DNA of 16,233 nucleotides. Source: Anaerolineae bacterium (GTDB taxonomy: Bacteria > Chloroflexota > Anaerolineae > JAFGEY01). Every line of letters begins with the position of its first letter. Within the stretch, counting starts at the first letter, position 1. A program made the translations under genes and the position numbers. Below, one piece after another: positions 1 through 7,481 of the stretch. The notes beneath the pieces were generated by a model, which was not told the origin of the DNA, made no database searches, and saw only the letters and a list, made by a program, of their open reading frames with translations. The stretch lies in contig JAFGJF010000153.1 in the NCBI GenBank assembly GCA_016929205.1, positions 1-16,233 of the forward strand, in the 5' to 3' direction.

Positions 1-1233
1 CACGGTATGACGGTGATCATGGCGACTCAGGATGCTGAAGCCGTTGCCCGCTTTGCCGATCGCGTCATTGTTTTAGAAATGGGACGCATCGTCTTTTCCG
101 GCACGCCGGCGCATCTTTTTTCCCAGGTCGAGCGTGTAAGAGCTTGGGGTCTAGCTGTACCGCAGCTCGCGCTTTTGTCACATCTGTTAGCTCGATCTAC
201 CGGCAAATCGTTTACCTTTCTGCGCCCCGAGCAAGCACGGCAGGCATTAGTCGCGGCATTCGGCTCTGATCTTGAAACCTTGTTGAGCTCCAAATCCTCA
301 TCGAGCGTCGGAGTGAAGACTCGGGCCGGAGTACTGCCACGAGATGAGAGCCAGTCAAAACCTCCATTTCAAAAGGTACCGGAATCGGCGGGGTGCGATA
401 CACATGCCGAGCCAATTATTCGCATCGATAATCTCTCGTATCGTTATTCCAATGCAGATCGTTTTGCTTTGCAGGATACAAGCCTGTGCATTTTTCGTGG
501 CGATTGGTTGTCCATCATTGGCATCAATGGTTCGGGCAAGAGCACACTGATCAAGCATCTAAACGGGTTGCTCAAACCGGTGCAGGGATCTGTATATATT
601 GACGGGCAGGACACGCGCGCTTGCCGGATTGGCCAGTTGGCCCACACGGTGAGTTATCTGCCACAAAACCCGGACCGGTTGATCTTTTGTGCGACGGTAC
701 GAGATGAGGTTGCTTACGGTCCCCGGCAGTTGGGATTGCGTGGACAGGTTCTTGACGACCGCGTGACCGAGACACTAGACGAGCTCGGGTTGATCGGTTT
801 TGCCGATCACGCGCCGGCCGTATTGAGTTATGGGCTGCGCCGTCAGGTTGCTCTGGCCAGCGTCTTGGCGATGAATACCCCTGTCCTGGCACTCGACGAG
901 CCCACGGCTGGGCTGGATCAGGGCTCGATCGACCATCTGTTAGGCGTCGTTGAGCAACGACACAAGCAAGGAGCAACGATCGTCACCATTACGCACGATT
1001 TGCGCCTCGCCGCCCGGTACGCAAACCGGGTTGCCGTGTTGTATCAGGGTCGCCTCGTTGGCCTGGACGCTGCGCGGAATGTGTTGGCCGACATCGAAAC
1101 GTTAACTGGGGTTGGGCTGGATCCGTTGCCGGTCACCTTGTTGTCCGCCGAGATGCACATCTCCCCACCGCTGCCGCTCACTGCTCAATCGTTTGTTGAT
1201 AGGCTTGTGCGTTTTGGAGGCGGTGATGAGTGA
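1..1233 (+). CDS. ecfA: ECF transporter double ATPase (fused EcfA), 5' part outside the window
   Basis: Cytoplasmic ATPase of an energy-coupling factor importer for a vitamin or metal; its substrate-binding S component is not in the window. The frame is open to the left edge, so the first ATPase domain (NBD1) lacks its start and only its end is visible, with D-loop/H-switch region GMTVIMATQDAE and the RVIVLEMGRI strand. A linker of about 100 residues leads to a complete second domain (NBD2). Counting from the ATG at 7, NBD2 shows Walker A GINGSGKST (172-180), Q-loop region SYLPQNP, signature-like LSYGLRRQ, Walker B VLALDEPTAGLD and H-switch TITHD. Two positions are unusual: NBD1 has Gln where the H-switch His should be, and the NBD2 signature reads LSYGL instead of LSGGQ. 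The stop overlaps ecfT by 8 bases, as in translationally coupled subunits. Family assignment is secure; the transported substrate is unknown. Confidence 0.93.
   Translation, partial: HGMTVIMATQDAEAVARFADRVIVLEMGRIVFSGTPAHLFSQVERVRAWGLAVPQLALLSHLLARSTGKSFTFLRPEQARQALVAAFGSDLETLLSSKSSSSVGVKTRAGVLPRDESQSKPPFQKVPESAGCDTHAEPIIRIDNLSYRYSNADRFALQDTSLCIFRGDWLSIIGINGSGKSTLIKHLNGLLKPVQGSVYIDGQDTRACRIGQLAHTVSYLPQNPDRLIFCATVRDEVAYGPRQLGLRGQVLDDRVTETLDELGLIGFADHAPAVLSYGLRRQVALASVLAMNTPVLALDEPTAGLDQGSIDHLLGVVEQRHKQGATIVTITHDLRLAARYANRVAVLYQGRLVGLDAARNVLADIETLTGVGLDPLPVTLLSAEMHISPPLPLTAQSFVDRLVRFGGGDE
1216..1220 (+). promoter_or_regulatory. Ribosome binding site fixing the ecfT start
   Basis: GGAGG lies five bases before ATG 1226, inside the end of the ATPase gene. 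It supports a start at 1226 rather than at the upstream ATG 1112. Confidence 0.75.
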
Positions 1234-1978
1234 ACTGTTGTACGTGCCGGGCCAAGGGCTGCTCTATCGTCTCGATCCACGCACCAAATTTCTGTTTGTG
1301 ATAAGCGTTTCTGCTTGCCTGATCCTGGAAGCAGCTCCGGGAACGATGCTGCTCATTTTACTCGGGCTGCACGGTCTAGGTATGCTTTCGCCAGGTACCC
1401 GCGTTCGGATCGTGTCTCTATGGAAAACGATGACCCCATTGATAGTGACGATTCTCGTTTTTGGGTGCTTGCGTTGGCAGGCAAATGATGCCCTGTTGGC
1501 TATCGGTCCAATTACGGTGACGCTCCAGTCTGTATGGCAGGCCATTGGGCTGGCCGTTCGCATCATTGGGCTATCGTTATGCTTTTCGCTGGCGTTGTGG
1601 ACGACCGAACTGGGCGACGCCGTTGCTGGATTGACGCGGTTGGGTTTACCTTTTGAACTGGGGTTTCCAACAGTGATGGCTTTGCAGCAAACGATCAATT
1701 TCAGGCGAGTGTATGCCCAAATCTTGGAAGCACAACAGAGTCGAGGCTTGATCGTATCTCACAAAAACCCGATCAAAGCAGCGCGCGCCTATATTCCAGT
1801 ACTTGTTCCGTTGCTGATCAATGCTTTGCGCCAGGCAGATGATCTATCACTGGCGCTGCAGTCAAGAGGGTTTGGCGTGTCGAGAAAACGAACCTCTCGT
1901 CGCATCTTGCGCATGAAGGCTCGCGATTGGCTCTTTATGATGGTTATTTGGGCGCTTCTGTTTGCTTTACAAGTTTGA
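1226..1978 (+). CDS. ecfT: ECF transporter transmembrane component EcfT
   Basis: Membrane scaffold of the ECF transporter that couples the two ATPase domains to the substrate-binding S component. The protein has 250 residues. It starts MSELLYVPG and contains the LDPRTK segment (16-21) typical of EcfT, followed by hydrophobic segments near 22-54, 69-84 and 105-125 and a last one at about 234-250. Two Ser-Arg-Gly motifs at 172-174 and 213-215, 41 residues apart, match the coupling-helix Ala/Ser-Arg-Gly motifs that contact the ATPases. A longer frame begins at 1112, but the ATG at 1226 has a GGAGG five bases upstream, matches the family N terminus and overlaps the ATPase stop (ATGAGTGA). Its stop codon lies inside the promoter of the next gene, so the ECF transcript probably ends or merges there. 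Confidence 0.92.
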   Translation: MSELLYVPGQGLLYRLDPRTKFLFVISVSACLILEAAPGTMLLILLGLHGLGMLSPGTRVRIVSLWKTMTPLIVTILVFGCLRWQANDALLAIGPITVTLQSVWQAIGLAVRIIGLSLCFSLALWTTELGDAVAGLTRLGLPFELGFPTVMALQQTINFRRVYAQILEAQQSRGLIVSHKNPIKAARAYIPVLVPLLINALRQADDLSLALQSRGFGVSRKRTSRRILRMKARDWLFMMVIWALLFALQV

Positions 1979-2003
1979 CAGAACCCATTGCCTATGATAT
2001 AAC
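1975..2003 (+). promoter_or_regulatory. Sigma-70-type promoter for the phosphofructokinase gene
   Basis: TTGACA (1975-1980), a 17-bp spacer and TATAAC (1998-2003), with an extended -10 TGa just upstream. The -35 is a perfect match and the -10 matches five of six. The -35 overlaps the ecfT stop codon. The predicted transcript starts near 2010 and has a leader of about 90 bases. No terminator was seen between ecfT and this gene. Confidence 0.8.
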
Positions 2004-2099
2004 GCACTGCGATACAGGTCTCTGGCAAAACCATACAAAGGACAGGGTCAAGGCTTTTGTCAATCAGAGGCTTCATACCATATATCCAGGAGGAATTCA

Positions 2100-3389
2100 A
2101 TGAAAGCACCACATCCCAACAAAACCATCGGCATTCTGGTTGGGGGAGGCCCCGCACCAGGTTTAAATGGCGTCATTCACGCAGTCACGATTGAAGGCAT
2201 CAACAACGGATTTCAGGTCTTTGGGATCATGGAAGGGTTCAAATACCTTGCATCAGGCGAGGCCGAAGGCAATATCAACCCGTTGTCAATCAAAGACGTC
2301 AGTCGCATTCACGTTAAAGGCGGCAGCATTCTCAAAACGTCGCGCGTCAACCCGACCAAGCAAGAAGAGACGTTGAGAAACTCGGTCGAAACGCTGCAAA
2401 AAATCGGTATCTCACATCTGGTCAGCGTCGGTGGTGACGATACGGCATTTTCTGCCTATTCGGTTGCCCGATACGCGCAGGAGAAAATGGGAATCGATAT
2501 TCGCTCGGTTCACGTGCCCAAAACGATTGACAATGACTTGCCTCTTCCAGAAGGTATTCCCACATTTGGATATGAAACAGCGCGTGATGTCGGCACCCGC
2601 TTGGCGATGAATATCATGGAAGATGCACTGACCACGCAACGGTGGTACATTATCGTGGCGATGGGACGCAAAGCCGGACACCTGGCTATGGGCATTGGCA
2701 AAAGCGCCGGTGCAACGTTGACCTTGATCCCGGAAGAGTTTACACACAAGCCGATCCGGATGCAAACTGTCACCGATATCATTGCAGGATCGATCATCAA
2801 GCGTCTGGCAAATGGCGACCCTTATGGCGTAGCTATTGTTGCCGAAGGTGTGATGGAGATCATTGATCATCAAGATTTTGAGTTTCTTGAAACGATCGAA
2901 CGTGACGAGCACGGTCACCCGCGTTTGGCCGAAGTCAACTCAGCGGCGATCATTAAGCAGCAAGTGCGTCCAGTGCTTCAGGAGCTCGGTGTCAAGATGA
3001 CGATTGTCGACAAGGAGCTGGGCTATGAGTTGCGCTGTGCCGACCCTTGTGCTTACGATATCGACTATACACGCAGCCTGGGCGAAGCGGCCGTGACGTT
3101 TATCAAAGAAGGCGGCACAAATGCAATGATCACGATTCAGCAGAATCAAGTGCAGCCCATTCCTTACACCGAGTTGATGGATCCAGAAACGGGACGTACC
3201 GGAGTCCGCATGGTCAACGTCGACTCGTTTACCTATCGTTCTGCGCGCAAGTTCATGATCCGTCTTGACGCGCAAGATTTTCAGGATGACGCATTGCTGG
3301 ATGCGATTGCTGGTCAAGTCAACATTTCGGCCAAGGAATTTGTCAAGCGATTCGGCTATCTTGGTGGCGTTGCTCCAAGGCCGTTCTAG
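2100..3389 (+). CDS. pfp: Pyrophosphate-dependent 6-phosphofructokinase
   Basis: Cytoplasmic glycolytic enzyme that interconverts fructose 6-phosphate and fructose 1,6-bisphosphate, here most likely with pyrophosphate as phosphoryl donor and therefore reversible. The 429-residue protein has the PFK fold motifs: ILVGGGPAPGLNG near the N terminus, GGDDT (111-115), PKTIDND (140-146, with catalytic Asp144) and MGR (188-190). In the family, ATP-dependent enzymes carry Gly at the positions of Asp114 and Lys141, while Asp and Lys there mark PPi use; both PPi residues are present. AGGAGG (2088-2093) six bases before ATG fixes the start. It is a single-gene unit between the ECF genes and the signalling operon. 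Donor specificity is inferred from those two residues and has not been shown directly. Confidence 0.93.
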   Translation: MKAPHPNKTIGILVGGGPAPGLNGVIHAVTIEGINNGFQVFGIMEGFKYLASGEAEGNINPLSIKDVSRIHVKGGSILKTSRVNPTKQEETLRNSVETLQKIGISHLVSVGGDDTAFSAYSVARYAQEKMGIDIRSVHVPKTIDNDLPLPEGIPTFGYETARDVGTRLAMNIMEDALTTQRWYIIVAMGRKAGHLAMGIGKSAGATLTLIPEEFTHKPIRMQTVTDIIAGSIIKRLANGDPYGVAIVAEGVMEIIDHQDFEFLETIERDEHGHPRLAEVNSAAIIKQQVRPVLQELGVKMTIVDKELGYELRCADPCAYDIDYTRSLGEAAVTFIKEGGTNAMITIQQNQVQPIPYTELMDPETGRTGVRMVNVDSFTYRSARKFMIRLDAQDFQDDALLDAIAGQVNISAKEFVKRFGYLGGVAPRPF

Positions 3390-3405
3390 TCTATTCTAAC
3401 TTGGG

Positions 3406-3460
3406 CTTTCGAGGTTGTTAACATGTGGTTCGTGCTGGCAACCTCGAAAGTCTGTTCCCA
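3406..3460. other. Perfect 12-bp inverted repeat in the gap after the phosphofructokinase gene
   Basis: CTTTCGAGGTTG (3406-3417) is mirrored exactly by CAACCTCGAAAG (3439-3450) across a 21-base loop. TGGG (3402-3405) and CCCA (3457-3460) can extend the stem over a bulge. No T-run follows on either strand, so it is not a classical intrinsic terminator. It may end or stabilise the phosphofructokinase mRNA, or be a protein site. The rest of the gap 3390-3612 holds only the promoter for the next gene. Confidence 0.6.
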
Positions 3461-3536
3461 GGATATCTGTCCTCTAAAGTGGGAGAGCGCGAACATGTGT
3501 TTCGCCGATCCCAAGACAGTGGCCCCAATACCTCTC

Positions 3537-3565
3537 TTGTCCTTTCATTCAAGCTGTGCTACAAT
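3537..3565 (+). promoter_or_regulatory. Promoter of the four-gene signalling operon
   Basis: TTGTCC (3537-3542), 17-bp spacer, TACAAT (3560-3565), with extended -10 TGC. The predicted start is near 3572, giving a leader of about 40 bases before the GAF gene. Confidence 0.65.
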
Positions 3566-3612
3566 GATAAAAGTAAAGGTCGAACTGCTCTATCTGGCAA
3601 TGGAGACATTGC

Positions 3613-4611
3613 ATGAAAGCGATTTCCCTCAAAAAACTGTTGAATAGACAGGAGTTGAAAACACTATTACCTGATTGGAGCGCTTTACACATACCACCGA
3701 TCACGTTAGGTGTTGCAGACGCCACTGGCAAGTGGTTGGCTGCCCACCCTTCGGTTCCCGCTGATGAGACATTGCTTTGGCAGGTGTGCCAGACCCAAAA
3801 CCCGGCGAGTAACCAGTTTGCCACTGTTCTACCACTGGCCGTTCAAGAGACCTTTTATGGTATTTTTTATATCAGTCCCGACATATCAACAATCCGCGAC
3901 GCATTGCAGCACGTCTTGATCAGGTTGATCGAAAAAGAGCTGACGCAAAAGTCTCTGGCCCAGGAAACGCTTGATCGCTACCGCGAGGTCAATCTTTTGT
4001 ATCGCGTTCATGAAACGATTGGCGCATCTTTGGACCTGGAGGAGGTTTTGCAACGCGTTCTCTATGAGAGTATTCGTATTATTAAAGCCAATGGTGGCGC
4101 GGTGTTTTTGTACGATGATTTGACGAACAAGCTGGTGCCGCATAAAAGCGCCGGGGCGGATGTTGCTACTGCAGAACAGCTCTTGATTGGCCAAGCCTTA
4201 TCGGACAAGGTCATGCGGACAGGTCGCTCTCGAATTCTCAACGATTTGCACACGTTTGTTCGACTCGAGTCAGGAGAAGGAACGCCTCTTAGCGCATTAT
4301 TGTCTGCTCCTTTCAAATCCAAGGAAACGGTCCTCGGGGTTATCACTCTGGCTCGAACGAATGCCGGGACCATGTTTACGGCGGGTGATGAAAAACTGCT
4401 CACTGCGCTTGCTTCCCAAGTTGGTGTTGCTATCGCCAATGCGCTAACAGTTCGAAAGCGTGAGGAGCGGTTTAGACAGCAGATTCAGGCACTCAAGATC
4501 GAAATTGATGAAGCAAAAAAACAAAAAGAGGTGGCACACATCACCGAGAGCGACTATTTTAGACATTTGCAGGAAAATGCGCAGCGTATGCGCCAAGAGT
4601 TTGATATCTAG
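3613..4611 (+). CDS. GAF-domain sensor protein with C-terminal coiled coil
   Basis: Cytoplasmic sensor-type protein of 332 residues with no kinase, cyclase or output enzyme domain. Residues about 20-110 form a poorly conserved alpha/beta region whose end (LPLAVQETFYGIFYISPD) resembles half a GAF domain. A helical linker (115-135) leads to a clear GAF domain at about 137-282, beginning GASLDLEEVLQRVL and ending near LLTALASQVGVAIANAL. The last 50 residues are charged and predicted to be helical, with EIDEAKKQKEVAHITESDYF, a likely interaction tail. GGAG (3602-3605) precedes ATG by seven bases. It is the first gene of the operon and lies 69 bases before the MinD-like gene, suggesting it supplies ligand or redox input to that module. 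The ligand cannot be read from the sequence. Confidence 0.85.
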   Translation: MKAISLKKLLNRQELKTLLPDWSALHIPPITLGVADATGKWLAAHPSVPADETLLWQVCQTQNPASNQFATVLPLAVQETFYGIFYISPDISTIRDALQHVLIRLIEKELTQKSLAQETLDRYREVNLLYRVHETIGASLDLEEVLQRVLYESIRIIKANGGAVFLYDDLTNKLVPHKSAGADVATAEQLLIGQALSDKVMRTGRSRILNDLHTFVRLESGEGTPLSALLSAPFKSKETVLGVITLARTNAGTMFTAGDEKLLTALASQVGVAIANALTVRKREERFRQQIQALKIEIDEAKKQKEVAHITESDYFRHLQENAQRMRQEFDI

Positions 4612-4680
4612 ACAAAAAAGCAGCACATTGCCAGACACAAGACCAAGCGATCTGTTCTAGTTGTTTCATGGAGGCGCAAT

Positions 4681-5436
4681 ATGGCCAAACTGCTCTCATT
4701 ACACTCGTTCCGAGGAGGAACCGGCAAGTCCAATATCACAGCAAACCTTGCAACCGTTCTTGCCATGGCCGGAAAACGTGTTGGCATTGTGGATACTGAT
4801 ATTCAGTCACCCGGCATCCATATTATTTTTGGTCTTGGTGAAGGGCGTGTTAGCCGCACGTTAAACGACTATTTGTGGGCAAAATGTCCTATTGTAGATG
4901 CCGCTTATGATGTTACTCCACAGCCTGTGACGCAAGGTAAAGTATTTTTGGTGCCATCAAGCATCAGAATCAACGAGATCTCGCGTATCTTGCATGAAGG
5001 GTATGATGCCCGGCGGCTCAAAGATGGATTTAGAGAATTGATCCGCAGCTTGTCTCTGGATTATCTGGTCATCGATACACATCCCGGTTTGAATGAAGAA
5101 ACCTTGCTATCGATAGCCATTTCGAATACATTGATCATCATTCTCCGACCAGACCAGCAAGATTTTCAGGGCACCAGTGTCACCCTAGAGGTAGCCAAGA
5201 AACTGGGTGTGCCCAATATGTTTCTTGTCTTGAATAAGGCATTGCCGGAAAACGATTCCAGTGCCTATCGCGCACAATTGCAGGACACGTATGATACCCA
5301 AGTGGGCGCTGTTTTGCCGATGGCGATGGAGGTTGTTCGCCTTGCCAGTGGTGGTGTTTTCTATCTTTCGTACCCCAAGCATCGTTTTTCCAAAGAGATT
5401 ATCGGTCTGGCCGACAGCGTGCTGGCACTGGAGTAA
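4681..5436 (+). CDS. MinD/ParA-family P-loop ATPase with variant deviant Walker A
   Basis: SIMIBI-class ATPase of 251 residues, related to MinD, ParA and CpsD-like proteins that switch partners or positions on ATP-driven dimerisation. The Walker A at 10-18 reads FRGGTGKSN: the P-loop Lys16 is present, but the signature lysine of the KGGxGKS form is Arg11. Switch I region VDTDIQSPG follows, and Walker B/switch II is YLVIDTHPG. The C terminus (EIIGLADSVLALE) has no basic amphipathic helix of the MinD membrane-targeting type. GGAGG (4670-4674) lies six bases before ATG. The next gene starts three bases after the stop, so the two are almost certainly co-translated. No min, par or capsule genes are adjacent, so a role in division, partition or polysaccharide export is not supported; a signalling role with its neighbours is inferred. 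Confidence 0.88.
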   Translation: MAKLLSLHSFRGGTGKSNITANLATVLAMAGKRVGIVDTDIQSPGIHIIFGLGEGRVSRTLNDYLWAKCPIVDAAYDVTPQPVTQGKVFLVPSSIRINEISRILHEGYDARRLKDGFRELIRSLSLDYLVIDTHPGLNEETLLSIAISNTLIIILRPDQQDFQGTSVTLEVAKKLGVPNMFLVLNKALPENDSSAYRAQLQDTYDTQVGAVLPMAMEVVRLASGGVFYLSYPKHRFSKEIIGLADSVLALE

Positions 5437-5439
5437 GCG

Positions 5440-7449
5440 ATGGACAGCGACGAAACAAATCGGGACAGCACAGAAGGCACGGAAAACAGCGTGAATCGTG
5501 CGCGCGACAATGCGTTTGATTGGCTCAAAGGAGACCAGGTTAACATACGCCGCTCGGCCGATCAGGCGTTTTCTATCACTCAAGTGTTGGACCTGCCTAA
5601 AGCACAACGAGAATTGATGCTTGAGATCAACAAAAGCGAACCGATTACACTTGCAGAATTGGCTCGCAAGCTTGAACGCAACCCCGTTGAACTTGAGATT
5701 CAGGTCAAGCAGCTTGTCGTCCAGAATTGGCTACAAGTACGAGAAAACGAGTTCGGTGAATGGGTCTATCGCGTCAAACTCTCGCGGCGCAGCAATCGCC
5801 TTCTTCCTCCAGGCATCTGGCAAGTGCTTGACAATCAATGGCAAATTCCGTTCTTTCGTCTCTTTTCAGATGCTGCACTTGAGGATTTTTCCCGCCGCTT
5901 TCAACTCGAATATCATACCGAGGGCACCGTCCTGTTTGAGAATGGGGACTGGGGCGAGCGAATGTATATCGTGGATAGCGGCCAAGTAGAGCTGACCGTC
6001 CGCAACCAACAAGGCGAATCTTTTGTGCTTCAAACAGCCAAGTCTGGCGATATTTTTGGCGAGATGGCGGTCATATTGGGTGAACGACGTCCTTATACTG
6101 CACGGATCATCGAAGAAGCGCGCATTTGGACGCTGGACAAGACCTCACTCGATTATCTGTTGTCTCAACATCCGGATGTCGGGCTAGCGATTCGGCACGA
6201 ATTCGCGCGGCAAATGAAACCTGTGTCCAAAGCAGTCCAGGCCCAAACACAACACAACCCTATTGTTGTCGTTGGTGAAAATGGGAACGAACTGGCTCAT
6301 GCTTTGGCGTGTCAGACCAGCGATCAGGTGGTGCTGATTGACTTGATCGGCAAAAGGCCGGAGCCACGCATCAACCTGCGTTACATCGATGGCAGTGTGA
6401 TGCGAAGTAAATCGATTGCCGATACTATAAATGCACACATCAAACAACAAGATTGGGTCGTGGTCGCTTCTTTTCCGCAAATGACCGATCAATTGATGCG
6501 TGTCATCGGGCTTGCCAAAGTCGTCATTGATCTGTCCGGAAACGGCGCTCCCTGGTTGCACGCTGCATCGCGCCACTATTGGAGTGTGTCACTCAATTTT
6601 CCTTTGCATCTTGCCCGATTGGCGCGCAAGCTGTGCGGTCGGACCAGGGGGCTTGTGCTTTCGGGCGGGGCAGCACGTACGATGGCTCATTTAGGTGTAC
6701 TCGATGTGCTACACCGGGCAGACCTTCAGTTTGACGTTATTGCCAGTTGTGGATATGGTGCATTGTGGAGTGTCTTGTACGCAGCGGGATGGTCTCCGGA
6801 CAAGATGATCGACCTGGCTGCTAATCGAATGAGCAAATTACAACCGTTCGGCGGATGGTTGAGTCTTAGATCCACCGCACGCCCTGGCTTGTTTGATATT
6901 CGTGCCGTGCGTGGGTTTATACGCGAAACAGTAGGTGGTCTCGAGTTTTCGGATTTAGAAACGCCCTGTCACCTCATAACCAGCGATCTTGTGACTGGCG
7001 AAGTGGTATGGATGAACGAGGACAGTCTGTTCAATGCTCTGTCAGCATGTGTGGCTACTCCTGGGCTGGTCACACCGATCGAATATCAAGACCGATTGCT
7101 CATAGATGCTCTTTTGACCAATCCCCTGCCTGCTGACGCCGTTGCTGCCGAAGGTGCCGATATCATCTTGACCAGTAGCGTCATTCCTGTGCCCAGTGCG
7201 CGGCTAGAGAAAGGTCGGAAAAATCGGGACCAGGACCTGGTGACTAGCTGGATTGGCGTATGTGATGTGGTTGCCCACGAACGTTCACTGGATCATCTAA
7301 ACTTGATTGATCTAATGGTGTCTCCGGATATTGCCGGGTTCTCAGACATTGATTTTGAGCATGCTGATCTGCTGATCGAAAAGGGCCGCCAGGCAGCCCA
7401 AGATGCGTTGCCACGAATCCAATCAATTTTGACAAGCCAATTACTTTGA
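5440..7449 (+). CDS. Winged-helix + cNMP-binding + patatin-like protein lacking the catalytic serine
   Basis: Large 669-residue protein related to bacterial NTE-type patatins. After an acidic N terminus, residues about 45-115 look like a winged helix (LAELARKLERNPVELE). A cyclic-nucleotide-binding domain follows at about 135-255, with phosphate-binding cassette GDIFGEMAV (203-211) and downstream ERRPYTAR. Residues about 270-390 are a Rossmann-like region of unclear function. The patatin-like domain starts with LVLSGGAARTMAHLGVL; the oxyanion loop is changed (GGGARG-type to SGGAART, 408-414). The nucleophile elbow reads SCGYG (436-440), placing Gly438 where GxSxG has Ser. The dyad aspartate survives in IDALLTNPLP (Asp556), with DG changed to DA. 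Lipase activity is therefore unlikely and a regulatory or scaffold role is inferred. Its Shine-Dalgarno GGAG overlaps the end of the preceding MinD-like gene. Confidence 0.88.
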   Translation: MDSDETNRDSTEGTENSVNRARDNAFDWLKGDQVNIRRSADQAFSITQVLDLPKAQRELMLEINKSEPITLAELARKLERNPVELEIQVKQLVVQNWLQVRENEFGEWVYRVKLSRRSNRLLPPGIWQVLDNQWQIPFFRLFSDAALEDFSRRFQLEYHTEGTVLFENGDWGERMYIVDSGQVELTVRNQQGESFVLQTAKSGDIFGEMAVILGERRPYTARIIEEARIWTLDKTSLDYLLSQHPDVGLAIRHEFARQMKPVSKAVQAQTQHNPIVVVGENGNELAHALACQTSDQVVLIDLIGKRPEPRINLRYIDGSVMRSKSIADTINAHIKQQDWVVVASFPQMTDQLMRVIGLAKVVIDLSGNGAPWLHAASRHYWSVSLNFPLHLARLARKLCGRTRGLVLSGGAARTMAHLGVLDVLHRADLQFDVIASCGYGALWSVLYAAGWSPDKMIDLAANRMSKLQPFGGWLSLRSTARPGLFDIRAVRGFIRETVGGLEFSDLETPCHLITSDLVTGEVVWMNEDSLFNALSACVATPGLVTPIEYQDRLLIDALLTNPLPADAVAAEGADIILTSSVIPVPSARLEKGRKNRDQDLVTSWIGVCDVVAHERSLDHLNLIDLMVSPDIAGFSDIDFEHADLLIEKGRQAAQDALPRIQSILTSQLL

Positions 7450-7481
7450 TCTGTGTAGCCCGGTTGGCTTAGGAGTAAACG

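Noticed and set aside
572..976. 134-residue minus-strand open frame inside the ECF ATPase gene
   Set aside because: It lies opposite a conserved ATPase domain, has low-complexity Arg/Pro-rich content, no ribosome site and no recognisable fold.
1112..1225. Upstream extension of ecfT to ATG 1112
   Set aside because: It overlaps the ATPase gene by over 100 bases, has no ribosome site and encodes a Cys/Pro/Arg-rich stretch unlike EcfT; ATG 1226 has GGAGG and the family N terminus.
3406..3450. Inverted repeat as an ordinary intrinsic terminator of the phosphofructokinase gene
   Set aside because: No T-run follows either arm and the loop is 21 bases; kept only as an unexplained structure.
3423..3647. 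Small plus-strand open frame in the gap before the GAF gene
   Set aside because: It spans the loop of the inverted repeat and the GAF promoter, overlaps the GAF start, lacks a ribosome site and resembles nothing.
4681..5436. Chromosome partition (ParA) or septum-site (MinD) identity for the ATPase
   Set aside because: No parB, parS-like, minC or minE neighbours, no membrane-targeting helix and a changed signature lysine.
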